A stretch of DNA of 64,000 nucleotides from Streptomyces cynarae (GCF_025642135.1 NZ_CP106793.1:7780001-7844000); one strand, 5' to 3'; counted from the stretch's first letter, positions 43,264 through 51,911 are shown. The notes: generated from the sequence alone by a model not told the origin. Made by a program: numbers and translations.

Positions 43264-44381
43264 TCGGACTCACCTCCGGGCCGGCGAAGCGAGCAGCTCC
43301 CACCCGTACCGCTGGCCACGGGCAGCAGGGGAAGCACGGGCACGCCCTGCGGTCGCTCCATGCGGTCCCAGCGCAGGTCGTAGTCGACGTAGTGGAAGCC
43401 CTGCCAGGCCTCGTTGCTGTCACGTTCGAGCATGGCGCGGAAGAGGTGGGCGTAGGCGTCGGCCATGCTGCCGTTCGCGAGGTGCGGCTTCAGGGGGATG
43501 TCGCGGTTGTGGAGGATGCAGGGCCGGGCGATACCGGTGGGCGTGATCTTGATGCGGTTGGCGTCGGAGCAGGTGGCGCAGGAGGAGTTGGAGATGAATC
43601 CGACGGAGCCCGCCCAGCCGGGCGGCTGCAGGTACCGTCCCGGGCTTCGCACTCCCAGCTCGGTACGGGAGATCTCGCCGGCCTCCTCGAACCAGGCGTG
43701 CAGGCGTTCGCGGACCTCCGCCTCGGGCACGAACTCGGTGGGGAAGAGGGCCTCCGCCGGACCGATGCGCTGCAACTCGATCAGCCGTACGGCGACGGGC
43801 AGTTGCCTGGCGAGCTCGGCGACACCGAAGGCGTCGTCCAGGTACGACCGCTGGAGCACGCAGTTGATCTTGACCTTGAGGCCGAGTTCGAGTGCCCGGT
43901 CGATCGTGGCACGGGAGACTCGCGGGTCGCCGCCGCCCATGATCTCGGTAGACCGTGCGGGATCAAGGCTGTGCAGGCTGATGTTCAGGTACGTGAGCCC
44001 GGCATTGTGCAGCGCGTCCACGGTCAGGCCGCGGCGCAGGTTGCCGTGGCTGGTCATGCCGATGGTCGCCTCGTCGCCGAGACCGGCGGAGAGCGCTCCG
44101 ATGATGTCGAGGATGTCGGCACGCAGCGTCGGCTCCCCGCCCGAGCAGTGCGCCTTGCGGATGCCCCAGAGCCCGGCCTCGTTCGCGATGCCCGCGTAGT
44201 CGGCGACCTTGAGCGTCTTGTCCTTGTGCCCGTAGTCGGGCATGCACCGCGGCTTGCAGAAGACGCAGTCGAGGTTGCAGATGGAGTTCAGCGTGAAGGC
44301 CAGGTAGGGATGGTTCCGTCCCGACTCGGCGAACTGTCGTAACAGGTCGGTCCTGGGGAGCTGCTGTTCAGTGTGGGTCAT
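43260..44381 (-). CDS. MoaA-like radical SAM enzyme
   Basis: 373 residues. CNLDCVFC (Cys35, 39, 42) is the SAM cluster motif, with SGGEPTLRAD as the GGE motif. LTYLNISLHSLDP is the MoaA-type strand, and the C-terminal CATCSDANRIKITPTGIARPC resembles the second cluster of GTP 3',8-cyclase. No molybdopterin genes are nearby, so it is probably a repurposed MoaA relative acting on a nucleotide or sugar. It is joined to both neighbours by 4-bp overlaps. Confidence 0.88.
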   Translation of the reverse strand: MTHTEQQLPRTDLLRQFAESGRNHPYLAFTLNSICNLDCVFCKPRCMPDYGHKDKTLKVADYAGIANEAGLWGIRKAHCSGGEPTLRADILDIIGALSAGLGDEATIGMTSHGNLRRGLTVDALHNAGLTYLNISLHSLDPARSTEIMGGGDPRVSRATIDRALELGLKVKINCVLQRSYLDDAFGVAELARQLPVAVRLIELQRIGPAEALFPTEFVPEAEVRERLHAWFEEAGEISRTELGVRSPGRYLQPPGWAGSVGFISNSSCATCSDANRIKITPTGIARPCILHNRDIPLKPHLANGSMADAYAHLFRAMLERDSNEAWQGFHYVDYDLRWDRMERPQGVPVLPLLPVASGTGGSCSLRRPGGESE

Positions 44382-45361
44382 GAGGATCTCCGTGGGTCGG
44401 GAGTGACAGCACCGTTGAGGGGCTGGCCGGCGAGGAAAAGCCGGAGGTTGTCGACGAAGAAGGCGACCGCCTGGTCCATGTAGGCGTGGCTGAAGACAGC
44501 GCTCTTCGGCGTGAGCACGATCCCCGGGTGGTGGCGGAGCGGATCATCGAGTGCGGGCGGCTTGCGCGGCTGTACGTCGAGGGCGGCGCCGGCCAGCGGG
44601 CCCTGGTCGAGGGCGCCGAGGAGCGCGTGGTGGTCGACGGTGCTGGCCCGCCCGAGGTTGATGAAGACCGTCCCCGGACGGCACACCTTGAAGGTGCTCT
44701 CGTCGAAGAACCCGTACGTCTCGTCGTTCGCGGGAAGCAGGTTGACGACGGCACGCGAACGCGGGAGGGCTTCACGAACACGGTGTGCCGGCACCCATTC
44801 GATCCCGCCGGGTTCGGAGTGAGGGGGTTTGCGCCGTACGCCTATGACGTGCATTCCGAAGGCATGTGCCACCTCGGCGAGGCGGATGCCGACAGAGCCG
44901 CAGCCGACGATCGTGAGCGTCTCGCCGTACAGGTCGAAGAAGCTGTCGGCGAGGTCGTCCTTCCACCAGACGGACCGGGTCTGAAGCCGTGTACTCGTGA
45001 ACAGGCCCCGCGAGAAGCCGAGAAGCAGGCCGATCGCGTGCTCGGCCATCGGCCTCCCGTGGTAGCCGTACCCGCGGGTGAGCGTGATGCCGGCGACATC
45101 GAGCGCGGTGACCGGCCAGTGATCGATGCCTGCGGATGGGGTGGCCGCCCAGCGGAGCCGTGGGGAGGCCTTGAGCCACTCCGCGTCGAAGGTCCAGCCG
45201 AAATAGACGTCAGCGGTACTGATCTCGACGGGGACGTCATGCTCCTGGGCGAGCAGAAAGCGGACGCCCGGGAATGCGGACCGTAATCGTCCGGCGTGCC
45301 GGTCGGATAACTGCCAGAAGGGATAGGGAGAGTTGAGGGAGACCAGCGCAGTGGTTGTCAC
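44378..45361 (-). CDS. D-2-hydroxyacid dehydrogenase (NAD-dependent)
   Basis: 327 residues from a GTG that overlaps the upstream stop by GTGA. The Rossmann core reads LTIVGCGSVGIRLAEVAHAFGMHVIGVRR, and the GTVFINLGRAS segment and catalytic Arg/Glu region are present. The usual catalytic His position near the C-terminus reads LTPKSAVFSHAYMD rather than the common TPHxA, which is worth noting. It would interconvert a 2-keto acid and a 2-hydroxy acid on the biosynthetic path. Confidence 0.88.
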   Translation of the reverse strand: MTTTALVSLNSPYPFWQLSDRHAGRLRSAFPGVRFLLAQEHDVPVEISTADVYFGWTFDAEWLKASPRLRWAATPSAGIDHWPVTALDVAGITLTRGYGYHGRPMAEHAIGLLLGFSRGLFTSTRLQTRSVWWKDDLADSFFDLYGETLTIVGCGSVGIRLAEVAHAFGMHVIGVRRKPPHSEPGGIEWVPAHRVREALPRSRAVVNLLPANDETYGFFDESTFKVCRPGTVFINLGRASTVDHHALLGALDQGPLAGAALDVQPRKPPALDDPLRHHPGIVLTPKSAVFSHAYMDQAVAFFVDNLRLFLAGQPLNGAVTPDPRRSS

Positions 45362-46719
45362 GCTCCACCCCTCAAGGGGGCGCTGAGCGCCATCGCCCAC
45401 GGGGTGTGCCGGCGCAGGTAGGAGCGGATCGTGGCCTCGTAGTCGTGGCGCGCCAGGAGCAGCGTCCTGCCACGTGCACGCATCTGGTCACGCTCGCGGG
45501 CGCCGATGTGAAGCGCCCGCCCGATCGCGTGGGCGAGGTCCATGGGGTCACGGGCTTCCGCCGTGAACCCGGTCACCCCGTCGACGACCGTCTCCGTGAG
45601 CCCGCCCGCCCGCGTCGCGACCACCGGCGCGGCCTCCGAGGCGAAGGCTTCGAGGGGGATCCTCCCGAACGGTTCGGCTCGGGAGGGCACCACCACCCCG
45701 CGGAGGGCCGGGCTCCTGAGCCACGAGCGGTATATCGGGGAAAAGCGCGGCAGAAACGTCGCGTCGATCGCGTAGTCGTGGACCATCGCCTGGAGCTGCC
45801 GCTGGTAGCCGGTCAGTGTCTCTGTGTGCGTTGTGGGTGCGAGCAGGAGGTGCGGCACCCGTTCGCCCTGCGTGCTGAGGATGTGGAGGGCTTCCAGCAG
45901 GTCCTCGAAGCCCTTGCTCTCCACCGCCCGGCCCATGGCCAGCAGGAACCCCGCTTCGGCTTGTGGAGGCAGCGGAGCCGGGGCCACGTCCGCGTGGTCG
46001 CCCGGGAGCAGGCCGTTGGGGAGATCGACCACCGCGTGTCGCGGAATGCCGTAGACCTGCTCGAGATGGCCGCGCATGTGGTGCGAGATGGCGGCGATGC
46101 GTGCACCGCCGCGCACCGCCGCTGTCAGGCCGTTGTGCTCCCAGCGGATGCGTCGTCGGTCCTTCGGTGAGGCGAGCTCGCTCGTTGACCGAGGCAGGAG
46201 AAGGAGGCTGAACGGATCGTCGGAACGTCGATGCGGCCCGAGCCCGAGGAAGGGGATGTCCAGACCGATCAGTTGTGCCATGGGCGCATCGGCAAGGCGC
46301 TTCCGGGCAGTTTCCGTGACTCGCTCGCATAATGCTTCGCAGCCCGCGAGGGCGACGGTCGCCGCTCGACCACCCGGAACCGGAACGACCTCGGCCCCGG
46401 CTTGCCGCAGCATGCCCTCCGTCTCGGCCGCCCATGCCGGGTCGTAACTGGGATCGGAGCGTGAAATGTGAACAGGCATGACCAGGAGGCGTCCGCGAGG
46501 CAGTGTCCGCGTGAGCACCTCAAGGAAGGCCCTGTTGCTGAAGCCCGTGCCCGATGTGCACCCGTAGTAGCCGTCATGCAGCGCGACGGCGATCTTCGGC
46601 GAGATCGTGGCTGTGGTCGGCCCGACGGTTCCTTCTGCACCTCTCTGACTCTGAAGGGGTACTGCTTTGCCGGTCGGCACAGGGGCCATGCCCTCTGAAC
46701 TGCGCGTACGGGCTGCCAT
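45358..46719 (-). CDS. GT4-type glycosyltransferase (first gene of the biosynthetic operon)
   Basis: 453 residues from ATG 46719, with GGAGG 8 nt upstream. GT-B fold: N-terminal ALHDGYYGCTSGTGFSNRAFLEVL, central LPNGLLPGD, then LLAMGRAVESKGFEDLLEALHIL. The donor motif is EPFGRIPLEAFASEAAPVVATRAGGLTETVVDG. It leads the operon, 145 bp downstream of the operator palindrome. The frame stays open 73 codons upstream but that part is not protein-like. Confidence 0.88.
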   Translation of the reverse strand: MAARTRSSEGMAPVPTGKAVPLQSQRGAEGTVGPTTATISPKIAVALHDGYYGCTSGTGFSNRAFLEVLTRTLPRGRLLVMPVHISRSDPSYDPAWAAETEGMLRQAGAEVVPVPGGRAATVALAGCEALCERVTETARKRLADAPMAQLIGLDIPFLGLGPHRRSDDPFSLLLLPRSTSELASPKDRRRIRWEHNGLTAAVRGGARIAAISHHMRGHLEQVYGIPRHAVVDLPNGLLPGDHADVAPAPLPPQAEAGFLLAMGRAVESKGFEDLLEALHILSTQGERVPHLLLAPTTHTETLTGYQRQLQAMVHDYAIDATFLPRFSPIYRSWLRSPALRGVVVPSRAEPFGRIPLEAFASEAAPVVATRAGGLTETVVDGVTGFTAEARDPMDLAHAIGRALHIGARERDQMRARGRTLLLARHDYEATIRSYLRRHTPWAMALSAPLRGGA

Positions 46720-46863
46720 GGGAACACTCCTCCAGTGCGGGGTAGGCGGGGCAGAACGGTGGCTCGGCCGGAGACACACCTGGGTTGCGCATGGGTGGTG
46801 GAGTCCGTCGGGGATTCGTGCAACGGAGCGTGCAGAGACGATTCCACTACGCGAGTGCAGCGA

Positions 46864-46880
46864 GCGGACAAAGTGTCCGC
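46864..46880. promoter_or_regulatory. Operator palindrome GCGGACA-AAG-TGTCCGC
   Basis: Perfect 7-bp arms around a 3-nt centre, lying between the biosynthetic operon (starts 46719, leftward) and the small-gene chain (starts 47132, rightward). It is 11 nt from a back-to-back pair of TTGACG elements; on the minus strand it overlaps the place of a -10 box. The same palindrome recurs at 50398 and 51945. Confidence 0.6.
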
Positions 46881-46890
46881 AGGAATTTTC

Positions 46891-46906
46891 CGTCAACCCC
46901 TTGACG
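46891..46906. promoter_or_regulatory. Back-to-back -35-like TTGACG elements
   Basis: CGTCAA (46891-46896) and TTGACG (46901-46906) form an inverted repeat with a CCCC centre, so each strand carries a TTGACG pointing outward. They may be -35 boxes of two divergent promoters for the biosynthetic operon and the rightward gene chain. No clear -10 is visible on the plus strand. Confidence 0.4.
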
Positions 46907-47131
46907 ACAACAGGTGTTGCATGCACGGGCGTTGACATTTTCGGGCGTCGGGGATGGCTGGTTCACGCCTCGCCGACAGGAAACCGCCAGCAAACCTGCT
47001 CTGTGATCTCCGCACCCTTCGTGTGACGTTGTTCGGTCTCTTCAGGTGATCTTCTTCGGCGTGTCGAGTTGGCCTGTGAGTGCCGTGGAGAGCCTGCGTG
47101 AGCCATGAGTTCGCGCGGGAGGAGGACGTAG

Positions 47132-47422
47132 ATGCTCACGCTCTGCATCGCCGGTGATGAGGGTGAGGCGCAACGGGCGACGGCCGAGGACAAGGGTCGG
47201 CGCGGTGACTGGAATTCTCTCCGTGCTGTGCGCACGGCTAGGGGCATGGCCCTTCGGACTGTCGCACAACGCTCCGGGCTCGACCCAGGGCACCTGTCCA
47301 AGGCCGAACGAGGAGAGAAGCAGCTCTCCACCGACTCCCTCTACCGCCTCGCGGTGGTGCTGGCGCTCCGCGAACTTCCCCAACTCCTCAAGCCATACAT
47401 CCCAGAACGGGAGTCGGCGTGA
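47132..47422 (+). CDS. Small XRE-family HTH protein
   Basis: 96 residues. The HTH is LRAVRTARGMALRTVAQRSGLDPGHLSKAERGEKQLSTDSLYRLAVVL (about 30-77). GGGAGGAGGACGTAG precedes the ATG. It is the first of five overlapping rightward genes and is divergent from the biosynthetic operon, so it is a good candidate regulator of both. Confidence 0.82.
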   Translation: MLTLCIAGDEGEAQRATAEDKGRRGDWNSLRAVRTARGMALRTVAQRSGLDPGHLSKAERGEKQLSTDSLYRLAVVLALRELPQLLKPYIPERESA

Positions 47423-48126
47423 CGGTCCCAGCCATGTCAATCGCCGAGATCCTCGACCGGCCGGCCGTCGTGCCCCTGTGGCCGATCGTCGGCCGGCCGC
47501 TGCTTCTCGCCGAATCCACCACGTACCAGCTGGCGGCCGAGAACAGGCTGCCCGTCGAGGTCATCCGCCTCAAGCGTCGACGGGTCGCCCGAACAGTCGA
47601 CCTCCACCGCTTCCTCGGCCTCCTGCCCGAGGAGAACGGCGCCGCTCCGACGTACCAGGCCGGAGCGTCTGCCGGAAACGACGAAGGCGGGCCGGGTACC
47701 GGCCGGACCGCCTCTGTTGAGCAAATCCGCACCTACCGCGAAGTAAGAGATCGGAACAGCTCTATGCACCGCATCGCACAGACCTCAACGTCGACCGCGA
47801 CCCAACGGCTCGACCGAGAGTCCGTCCACGCGGCGGAGACGCCCGCCGCCCGGGACGCCCGCATCGAGGATGCGGTCGACCGCATCCTCGCCGAACTCGC
47901 CAAGCCCACCCCCACCGAGCAGCTGCACGCCGTCCTCTCCGAGCACGGCATCCAGCTCATCGAGTGGGACCCCAGCGGCCTCCCCGAAGACCTCCGTGAC
48001 GGCTTCTACGCCTTCTACATCGAGACCGCTGGCCGGAAGACCATCGTCGTCCCCACAGGTCAGGCCCCCGCCCACCGGCTCGCCGCCGTCCGCGTCCTGC
48101 TCACCCACCAGGGGGTGCTGGCGTGA
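47419..48126 (+). CDS. Hypothetical protein with excisionase-like N-terminal domain
   Basis: 235 residues from a GTG overlapping the previous stop by GTGA. Residues about 15-70 (PIVGRPLLLAESTTYQLAAENRLPVEVIRLKRRRVARTVDLHRFLGL) have the pattern of MerR/excisionase-like DNA-binding domains in actinomycete integrative elements. The rest, including EDAVDRILAELAKPTPTEQLHAVLSEHGIQLIEWDP, is not recognised. Confidence 0.7.
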   Translation: MTVPAMSIAEILDRPAVVPLWPIVGRPLLLAESTTYQLAAENRLPVEVIRLKRRRVARTVDLHRFLGLLPEENGAAPTYQAGASAGNDEGGPGTGRTASVEQIRTYREVRDRNSSMHRIAQTSTSTATQRLDRESVHAAETPAARDARIEDAVDRILAELAKPTPTEQLHAVLSEHGIQLIEWDPSGLPEDLRDGFYAFYIETAGRKTIVVPTGQAPAHRLAAVRVLLTHQGVLA

Positions 48127-48425
48127 AGACCACCGACACCACCGTATGCGTGTACGACGGCAGCCCCGCCATCGAGCAGGCCGTCGCCGACAACGGCAGC
48201 AGCTTCGGCCTCTGTGTCGACTGCGGACCCGCGCACGCTAAGGGCGTCGCCGTCGAGAAGGCCCTCGCCAAGATCGAGGGCTACAAGTCCGGCGCTGACG
48301 CGAACGTGACGGAGCTCTGGAACATCATCGCGGGCGCGATCAAGCGGTGCGGTGACCCAGGCGCCGTCATGGACCAGGTCCTCGACCTCATCGAGCGTCA
48401 CCGGCTCGGCAGAGTGTTCCTGTGA
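48123..48425 (+). CDS. Hypothetical protein
   Basis: 100 residues, GTG start overlapping the previous stop. Contains two Cys pairs of note (GLCVDCG) and a helical C-terminus (VMDQVLDLIERHRLGRVFL). I recognise no family. The 4-bp overlaps on both sides support translation. Confidence 0.65.
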   Translation: MKTTDTTVCVYDGSPAIEQAVADNGSSFGLCVDCGPAHAKGVAVEKALAKIEGYKSGADANVTELWNIIAGAIKRCGDPGAVMDQVLDLIERHRLGRVFL

Positions 48426-48667
48426 CCGTCCCGACCAACACGCCGACGGCTGGGGATGTTCGTGGCATCCCCGGCCGCCCGGCTCTCAGCGAACCCGAAC
48501 AGGCCCGACGCGCCGCCCGGCCCGTCCGCGATCCCGCCCCGGGACGGAACGCTGCCTACTGGGCGCGGATCGACGCCTGTGTGGACGCGGCCCCTCCCTT
48601 GAGCGACGCGCAGCGAGCCGTGATCAGGACGGCCTTCCACGGAGCCCGCAAGGAGGCGGCCACATGA
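48422..48667 (+). CDS. Hypothetical protein
   Basis: 81 residues, GTG start overlapping the previous stop by GTGA. The C-terminal half (NAAYWARIDACVDAAPPLSDAQRAVIRTAFHGA) resembles the short Streptomyces proteins found in integrative-element operons, where the same segment precedes an XRE or primase gene. No function can be assigned. Confidence 0.65.
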   Translation: MTVPTNTPTAGDVRGIPGRPALSEPEQARRAARPVRDPAPGRNAAYWARIDACVDAAPPLSDAQRAVIRTAFHGARKEAAT

Positions 48668-48777
48668 ACTCCAACCTCTGCCCCGCCTGGTGCCGCACGC
48701 ATGAACCGGTCGGCGACAACGGCATGGCGGCGTCCGACCCGCAGTTGTTGAGGCGAATCCCAGTATGGCTCCCCTGA
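48664..48777 (+). CDS. 37-residue protein, probably a truncated DUF6907 protein
   Basis: The N-terminus NSNLCPAWCRTHE has the CPxWC-x-H motif that opens DUF6907-type Streptomyces proteins, which are normally about 100-150 residues. Here it stops after 37 residues. The ATG overlaps the previous stop (ATGA), so it is the last gene of the chain and looks like a truncated relic. Confidence 0.5.
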   Translation: MNSNLCPAWCRTHEPVGDNGMAASDPQLLRRIPVWLP

Positions 48778-48887
48778 CGCTCAGGGCTTCCCGCACCGGC
48801 CACCTTGTGGCTCGTTCCGGTGCCCCGCAGTGGCGTGCCTGGAAATGCGGAAGACACGAACTGTGCATGTGGATTTACGATGCCCCG

Positions 48888-49529
48888 ATGCGGCCAGAAC
48901 CTGGACAGGTATTGCACTTCTCCGAGGATCCGACGATCACCCGCTTCGTCCCGCGCGTTTCCCCGACGTCGAAGGACCAGGGGGCCTTCGTCTGGGCCGT
49001 CGACGCGGTCCGCGCCCCCGACTACTGGTTTCCCAGGCAGTGTCCCAGGGCGATGGCATGGGTGACGCCCGACACGTCCCCGTCAGACCGCGAGCGGATC
49101 ATCGGCCCAGGCGGGGGCGATCGAGTACACGCGATCGAGTACGACTGGTTGGAGGAGATCCGAAGCGTTCGCCTCTACGCCTACCGGTTCGACTCCACTC
49201 CCTTCCGCCCCATTGGTGAGCCCGTCCCGCACGCCTACGTCGCGGAAGAGCCCGTCGAGCCGCTGGGGCCGCCCGAATCCGTCGGCGACCTCCTTGCCCT
49301 GCATGCCGATGCCGGCATCCAGCTGCGGGTTCTGGGCGTCCTGTGGCCGTATTGGGAGACCATCATTTCCAGCACCTGCGGTTTCAGCGGCATTCGACTG
49401 CGCAACTCCCTCGGGCACCCCGCACAGCGGCCCGAGGCCCGACCGCGAAACCTCCTCGGCCAAGCGGGCTCTGGTGGGGCCTCCGTGAAACGGCAACGAG
49501 GGGAGAGCGCAGGCCAACGTGGCGAGTAG
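48888..49529 (+). CDS. DUF6886-like protein
   Basis: 213 residues from ATG 48888. The N-terminus (MRPEPGQVLHFSEDPTITRF, then VPRVSP) and the blocks VWAVDAVRAPDYWFPRQCPRAMAWVT and RLYAYRFDSTPFRPIGEPVPHAYVAEEPVEPLGP match the Streptomyces family I know as DUF6886. The family body ends near SGIRLRNS; the last 35 residues look like an extension. The frame is open upstream to 48765 but without conservation. Function unknown. Confidence 0.7.
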   Translation: MRPEPGQVLHFSEDPTITRFVPRVSPTSKDQGAFVWAVDAVRAPDYWFPRQCPRAMAWVTPDTSPSDRERIIGPGGGDRVHAIEYDWLEEIRSVRLYAYRFDSTPFRPIGEPVPHAYVAEEPVEPLGPPESVGDLLALHADAGIQLRVLGVLWPYWETIISSTCGFSGIRLRNSLGHPAQRPEARPRNLLGQAGSGGASVKRQRGESAGQRGE

Positions 49530-50130
49530 CTTGATTACGACAGTCATCGCAATCTGCGGCACCCTGCTCGGCAGTGGTCTGACGGCGTTCGTGACCGCTC
49601 AGACCGAGCGGCGCCGAAACGAAGCCCTGGAACAACAGCAGATACGCGAAGAGGCTGCGCGGGACCGCACTCAACGTCGCGAACTGCGCGTCGAGCACCG
49701 GAAATGGCGCAGGGACCGCAGGCAAGCCGCCTACCAGGGCCTGCTGGACGCTGCTCACGAGGCTCAAGGGGACATTTGGCAGCTGGGCCGACTGACGGTG
49801 GAACCCTTTGACCAACACCGCTATGACATCAGGCGGGGTGCAGCCATCGACGCCGTGCGTGCGACTCGCCGCGCAGCCGACGCAGTCCAGCTGGAAGGGC
49901 CAGCCGACGTCGCGCAGGCCGCCGACGAGTATGCGAAAGCTATAGATCTGAATATCGAGCCGTCAATCGAGTCCCTGATGCTGTTGAGCAAGGAGCCATT
50001 GAGCGAGGAGCAGCAGGAGCGTTATCGCTCCAGTGCTGCCGAGAGGAACGCCCTCGTAGAGAGCTGCCAGCAACGTTTTGTTCCCTTGGCTCGCCAGGCG
50101 TTGGATGAGTTGATGAACGATGTCGAGTAG
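49519..50130 (+). CDS. Hypothetical membrane-anchored coiled-coil protein
   Basis: 203 residues from GTG 49519, overlapping the end of the previous gene by 11 bp. One N-terminal membrane helix (SLITTVIAICGTLLGSGLTAFV) is followed by a charged coiled coil (TERRRNEALEQQQIREEAARDRTQRRELRVEHRKWRRDRRQ). Then comes a helical domain. Small Streptomyces proteins of this build are common and uncharacterised. Confidence 0.7.
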   Translation: MASSLITTVIAICGTLLGSGLTAFVTAQTERRRNEALEQQQIREEAARDRTQRRELRVEHRKWRRDRRQAAYQGLLDAAHEAQGDIWQLGRLTVEPFDQHRYDIRRGAAIDAVRATRRAADAVQLEGPADVAQAADEYAKAIDLNIEPSIESLMLLSKEPLSEEQQERYRSSAAERNALVESCQQRFVPLARQALDELMNDVE

Positions 50131-50672
50131 CTCATCCGCATCCTCGTCGAGCCGACCACGGATCGACTCGGGCGCGACCTGCGGCCGCTCGGACCGCCCT
50201 ACAGGTTTCTGTCACAGGAAGTCGCCGTCCGTCTCAACGAACCGTGTCCACTCGTCTCACCCAATCCAGTCCACACAGCTCAGCGGCAGGTGTACGACTG
50301 ACTTTTGCGACAGGACAGCCCTCATCTCGCCGTAAGTACCTCGTTACTGTCTGCGCCGGATGGGGAGCGCGGGTTTCCGGCACGTGGAGGATTCACGCGG
50401 ACAAACTGTCCGTAGCTATTTCGACGCCCACCTCTTGACTGGAGGGTCGTAACTGTACTCATTTCGCGTCCGCTTCATCACGACATGCCCTACTTCGGTC
50501 GTGCGACCGGAGGCCCAGGAGGGATGAGCGACGTGTCTCTGGTCCGTGCCGCAGATCCACCCCGTGGGCACTCGGCCGTCGGCTCTGTTAACAGTTGGCG
50601 ACCAGGGGCGCAGGCTTGGACATTATCCGTACTCTGATCGAAGTGCTTCATCGCGAAGGGACAGCTCTACCG
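50131..50672. other. 542-bp intergenic stretch with one operator palindrome
   Basis: No gene is supported. It holds the palindrome at 50398-50412, a TTGACT element at 50435-50440 and presumably the promoter of the XRE-TPR regulator. Confidence 0.5.
50398..50412. promoter_or_regulatory. Operator palindrome CGGACA-AAC-TGTCCG
   Basis: Perfect 6-bp arms. It lies 275 bp upstream of the XRE-TPR regulator start. A TTGACT (50435-50440) follows after 22 nt, nearly the same spacing as the 21 nt between the 46864 palindrome and its TTGACG, suggesting a conserved promoter layout and possible autoregulation. Confidence 0.6.
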
Positions 50673-51911
50673 ATGAGTGAAAACCTGACACTGGGAGACC
50701 GTCTCCGCGTCGCTCGCAGGACACGGAAGCTGTCCGCCGCCCAACTAGCGCAGAAAGTTGCGGTATCCCCGAGCTACGTGCAGAAGTTGGAGTCGGGCGC
50801 GCGTAAGGCCTCACCCTCCCTAGTGCTGGCTCTCGCCAAGGCGCTGCGCTTCGGCCCCGAGGTCCTGACCGGCCAGCCGTACTACGGTGAGCCGGAGGCC
50901 GAGGACGGCGTCCACGCCGTCATACCCGAGCTCCGCCGCCTCCTGCTCTGCTACGACAGCCCCGACGACCTGGAGATCTCCCCGCGGGCGCTTCCTGTGC
51001 TCGCGTCGGAGGTCGACCAGGTGGCGGCCCTGCGTCGCGACGCCCGGTACGCGCCGATGGGCCCCCTGCTGCCGCCGATCATCACCGAACTGACGCACGT
51101 GGCTCTCGGCGGTGGCAACGGCGACCGGAGCAAGGCCTTCTGGCACCTGGCTCGCGCCTACCGCGCCGTGAACTCCCTTGCCCACAAGATGGGCCACCAC
51201 GACCTGTCGAACACGGCGCTGGAGCGTGTCCGTTGGGCGGCCGACCGCTCCGGCGACCCTCTGATGCAGTTCACGGCCGGCTACCTCGTCGCCGGGGCGA
51301 TGCTTCGCCAGGGCGCGTACTCGCCGGCGCGCCGCAAGCTCCTTGCGTTGCGGACCGAGCTGGAGCGGCTCCAGCCGGAACGCTCGTTCACGGAGGACGC
51401 GCTCGCCGTCGACGGCGCGCTGCTGCTGAAGCTGGCCGTCCTCGAAGCCCGGGAGAACAACGCCGACCGCGCCGACTCGTACCTGCGGGAGGCGGAGCAG
51501 GTCGCACGCATGGCGGGAAACCGGGACTCCCTGGCGTACGAGATGTCGTTCGGGCCGACGAACATCCGCATCCACGAGGTGCACGCGATGATCGACATGG
51601 GAGACACGGAGCAGGCTCTCGCCCGCCTCACCGAATGGTCTCCGGTTTCCGGCGGCGAGTGGGTTCCGCCCACCACGACCGTCGGCGAGCGGTCGAGCCA
51701 CCACTTCATCGACGTGGCCTCCGCGAAGCTCGCCACGGGCGACCGGGAGGGCGCGTTCGCGGACCTCAGGCGTGCACGGAAGGTCGCGCCAAACCACACG
51801 CGGTTCCACCCGTCCGTTCGCGAGACAACCGCGGCGTTGCTCAGGATGGACGCCCATCCGTCCAACGAGCTATCAGCCTTTGGTAGTTGGACGGGCATTA
51901 GCACAACCTGA
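50673..51911 (+). CDS. XRE-family HTH regulator with TPR-like ligand domain
   Basis: 412 residues from ATG 50673 with AAGGGA upstream; an in-frame GTG-type start at 50595 is possible but less likely. The HTH is GDRLRVARRTRKLSAAQLAQKVAVSPSYVQKLESGARKASPSLVLALAKAL (about 8-58). The remainder is all-helical in 35-40-residue units, TPR-like (AFWHLARAYRAVNSLAHKMGHHDLSNTALERVRWAADRSGDPLMQF). This resembles peptide- or small-molecule-sensing XRE-TPR regulators. With palindromes both upstream and downstream of its gene, it is the best candidate for the protein binding CGGACA-N3-TGTCCG. Confidence 0.88.
   Translation: MSENLTLGDRLRVARRTRKLSAAQLAQKVAVSPSYVQKLESGARKASPSLVLALAKALRFGPEVLTGQPYYGEPEAEDGVHAVIPELRRLLLCYDSPDDLEISPRALPVLASEVDQVAALRRDARYAPMGPLLPPIITELTHVALGGGNGDRSKAFWHLARAYRAVNSLAHKMGHHDLSNTALERVRWAADRSGDPLMQFTAGYLVAGAMLRQGAYSPARRKLLALRTELERLQPERSFTEDALAVDGALLLKLAVLEARENNADRADSYLREAEQVARMAGNRDSLAYEMSFGPTNIRIHEVHAMIDMGDTEQALARLTEWSPVSGGEWVPPTTTVGERSSHHFIDVASAKLATGDREGAFADLRRARKVAPNHTRFHPSVRETTAALLRMDAHPSNELSAFGSWTGISTT

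Larger units (their letters stand above)
37993..46719 (-). other. Eight-gene candidate biosynthetic operon
   Basis: Leftward order: glycosyltransferase, D-2-hydroxyacid dehydrogenase, MoaA-like radical SAM, nucleotidyltransferase-like protein, second radical SAM, NodU-type carbamoyltransferase, HD hydrolase, second glycosyltransferase. Five junctions are 4-bp start/stop overlaps and the others are 15 and 23 bp, so this is one coupled transcript. No NRPS, PKS or RiPP precursor is visible. The set suggests a glycosylated, carbamoylated sugar- or nucleoside-derived product. Confidence 0.65.
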
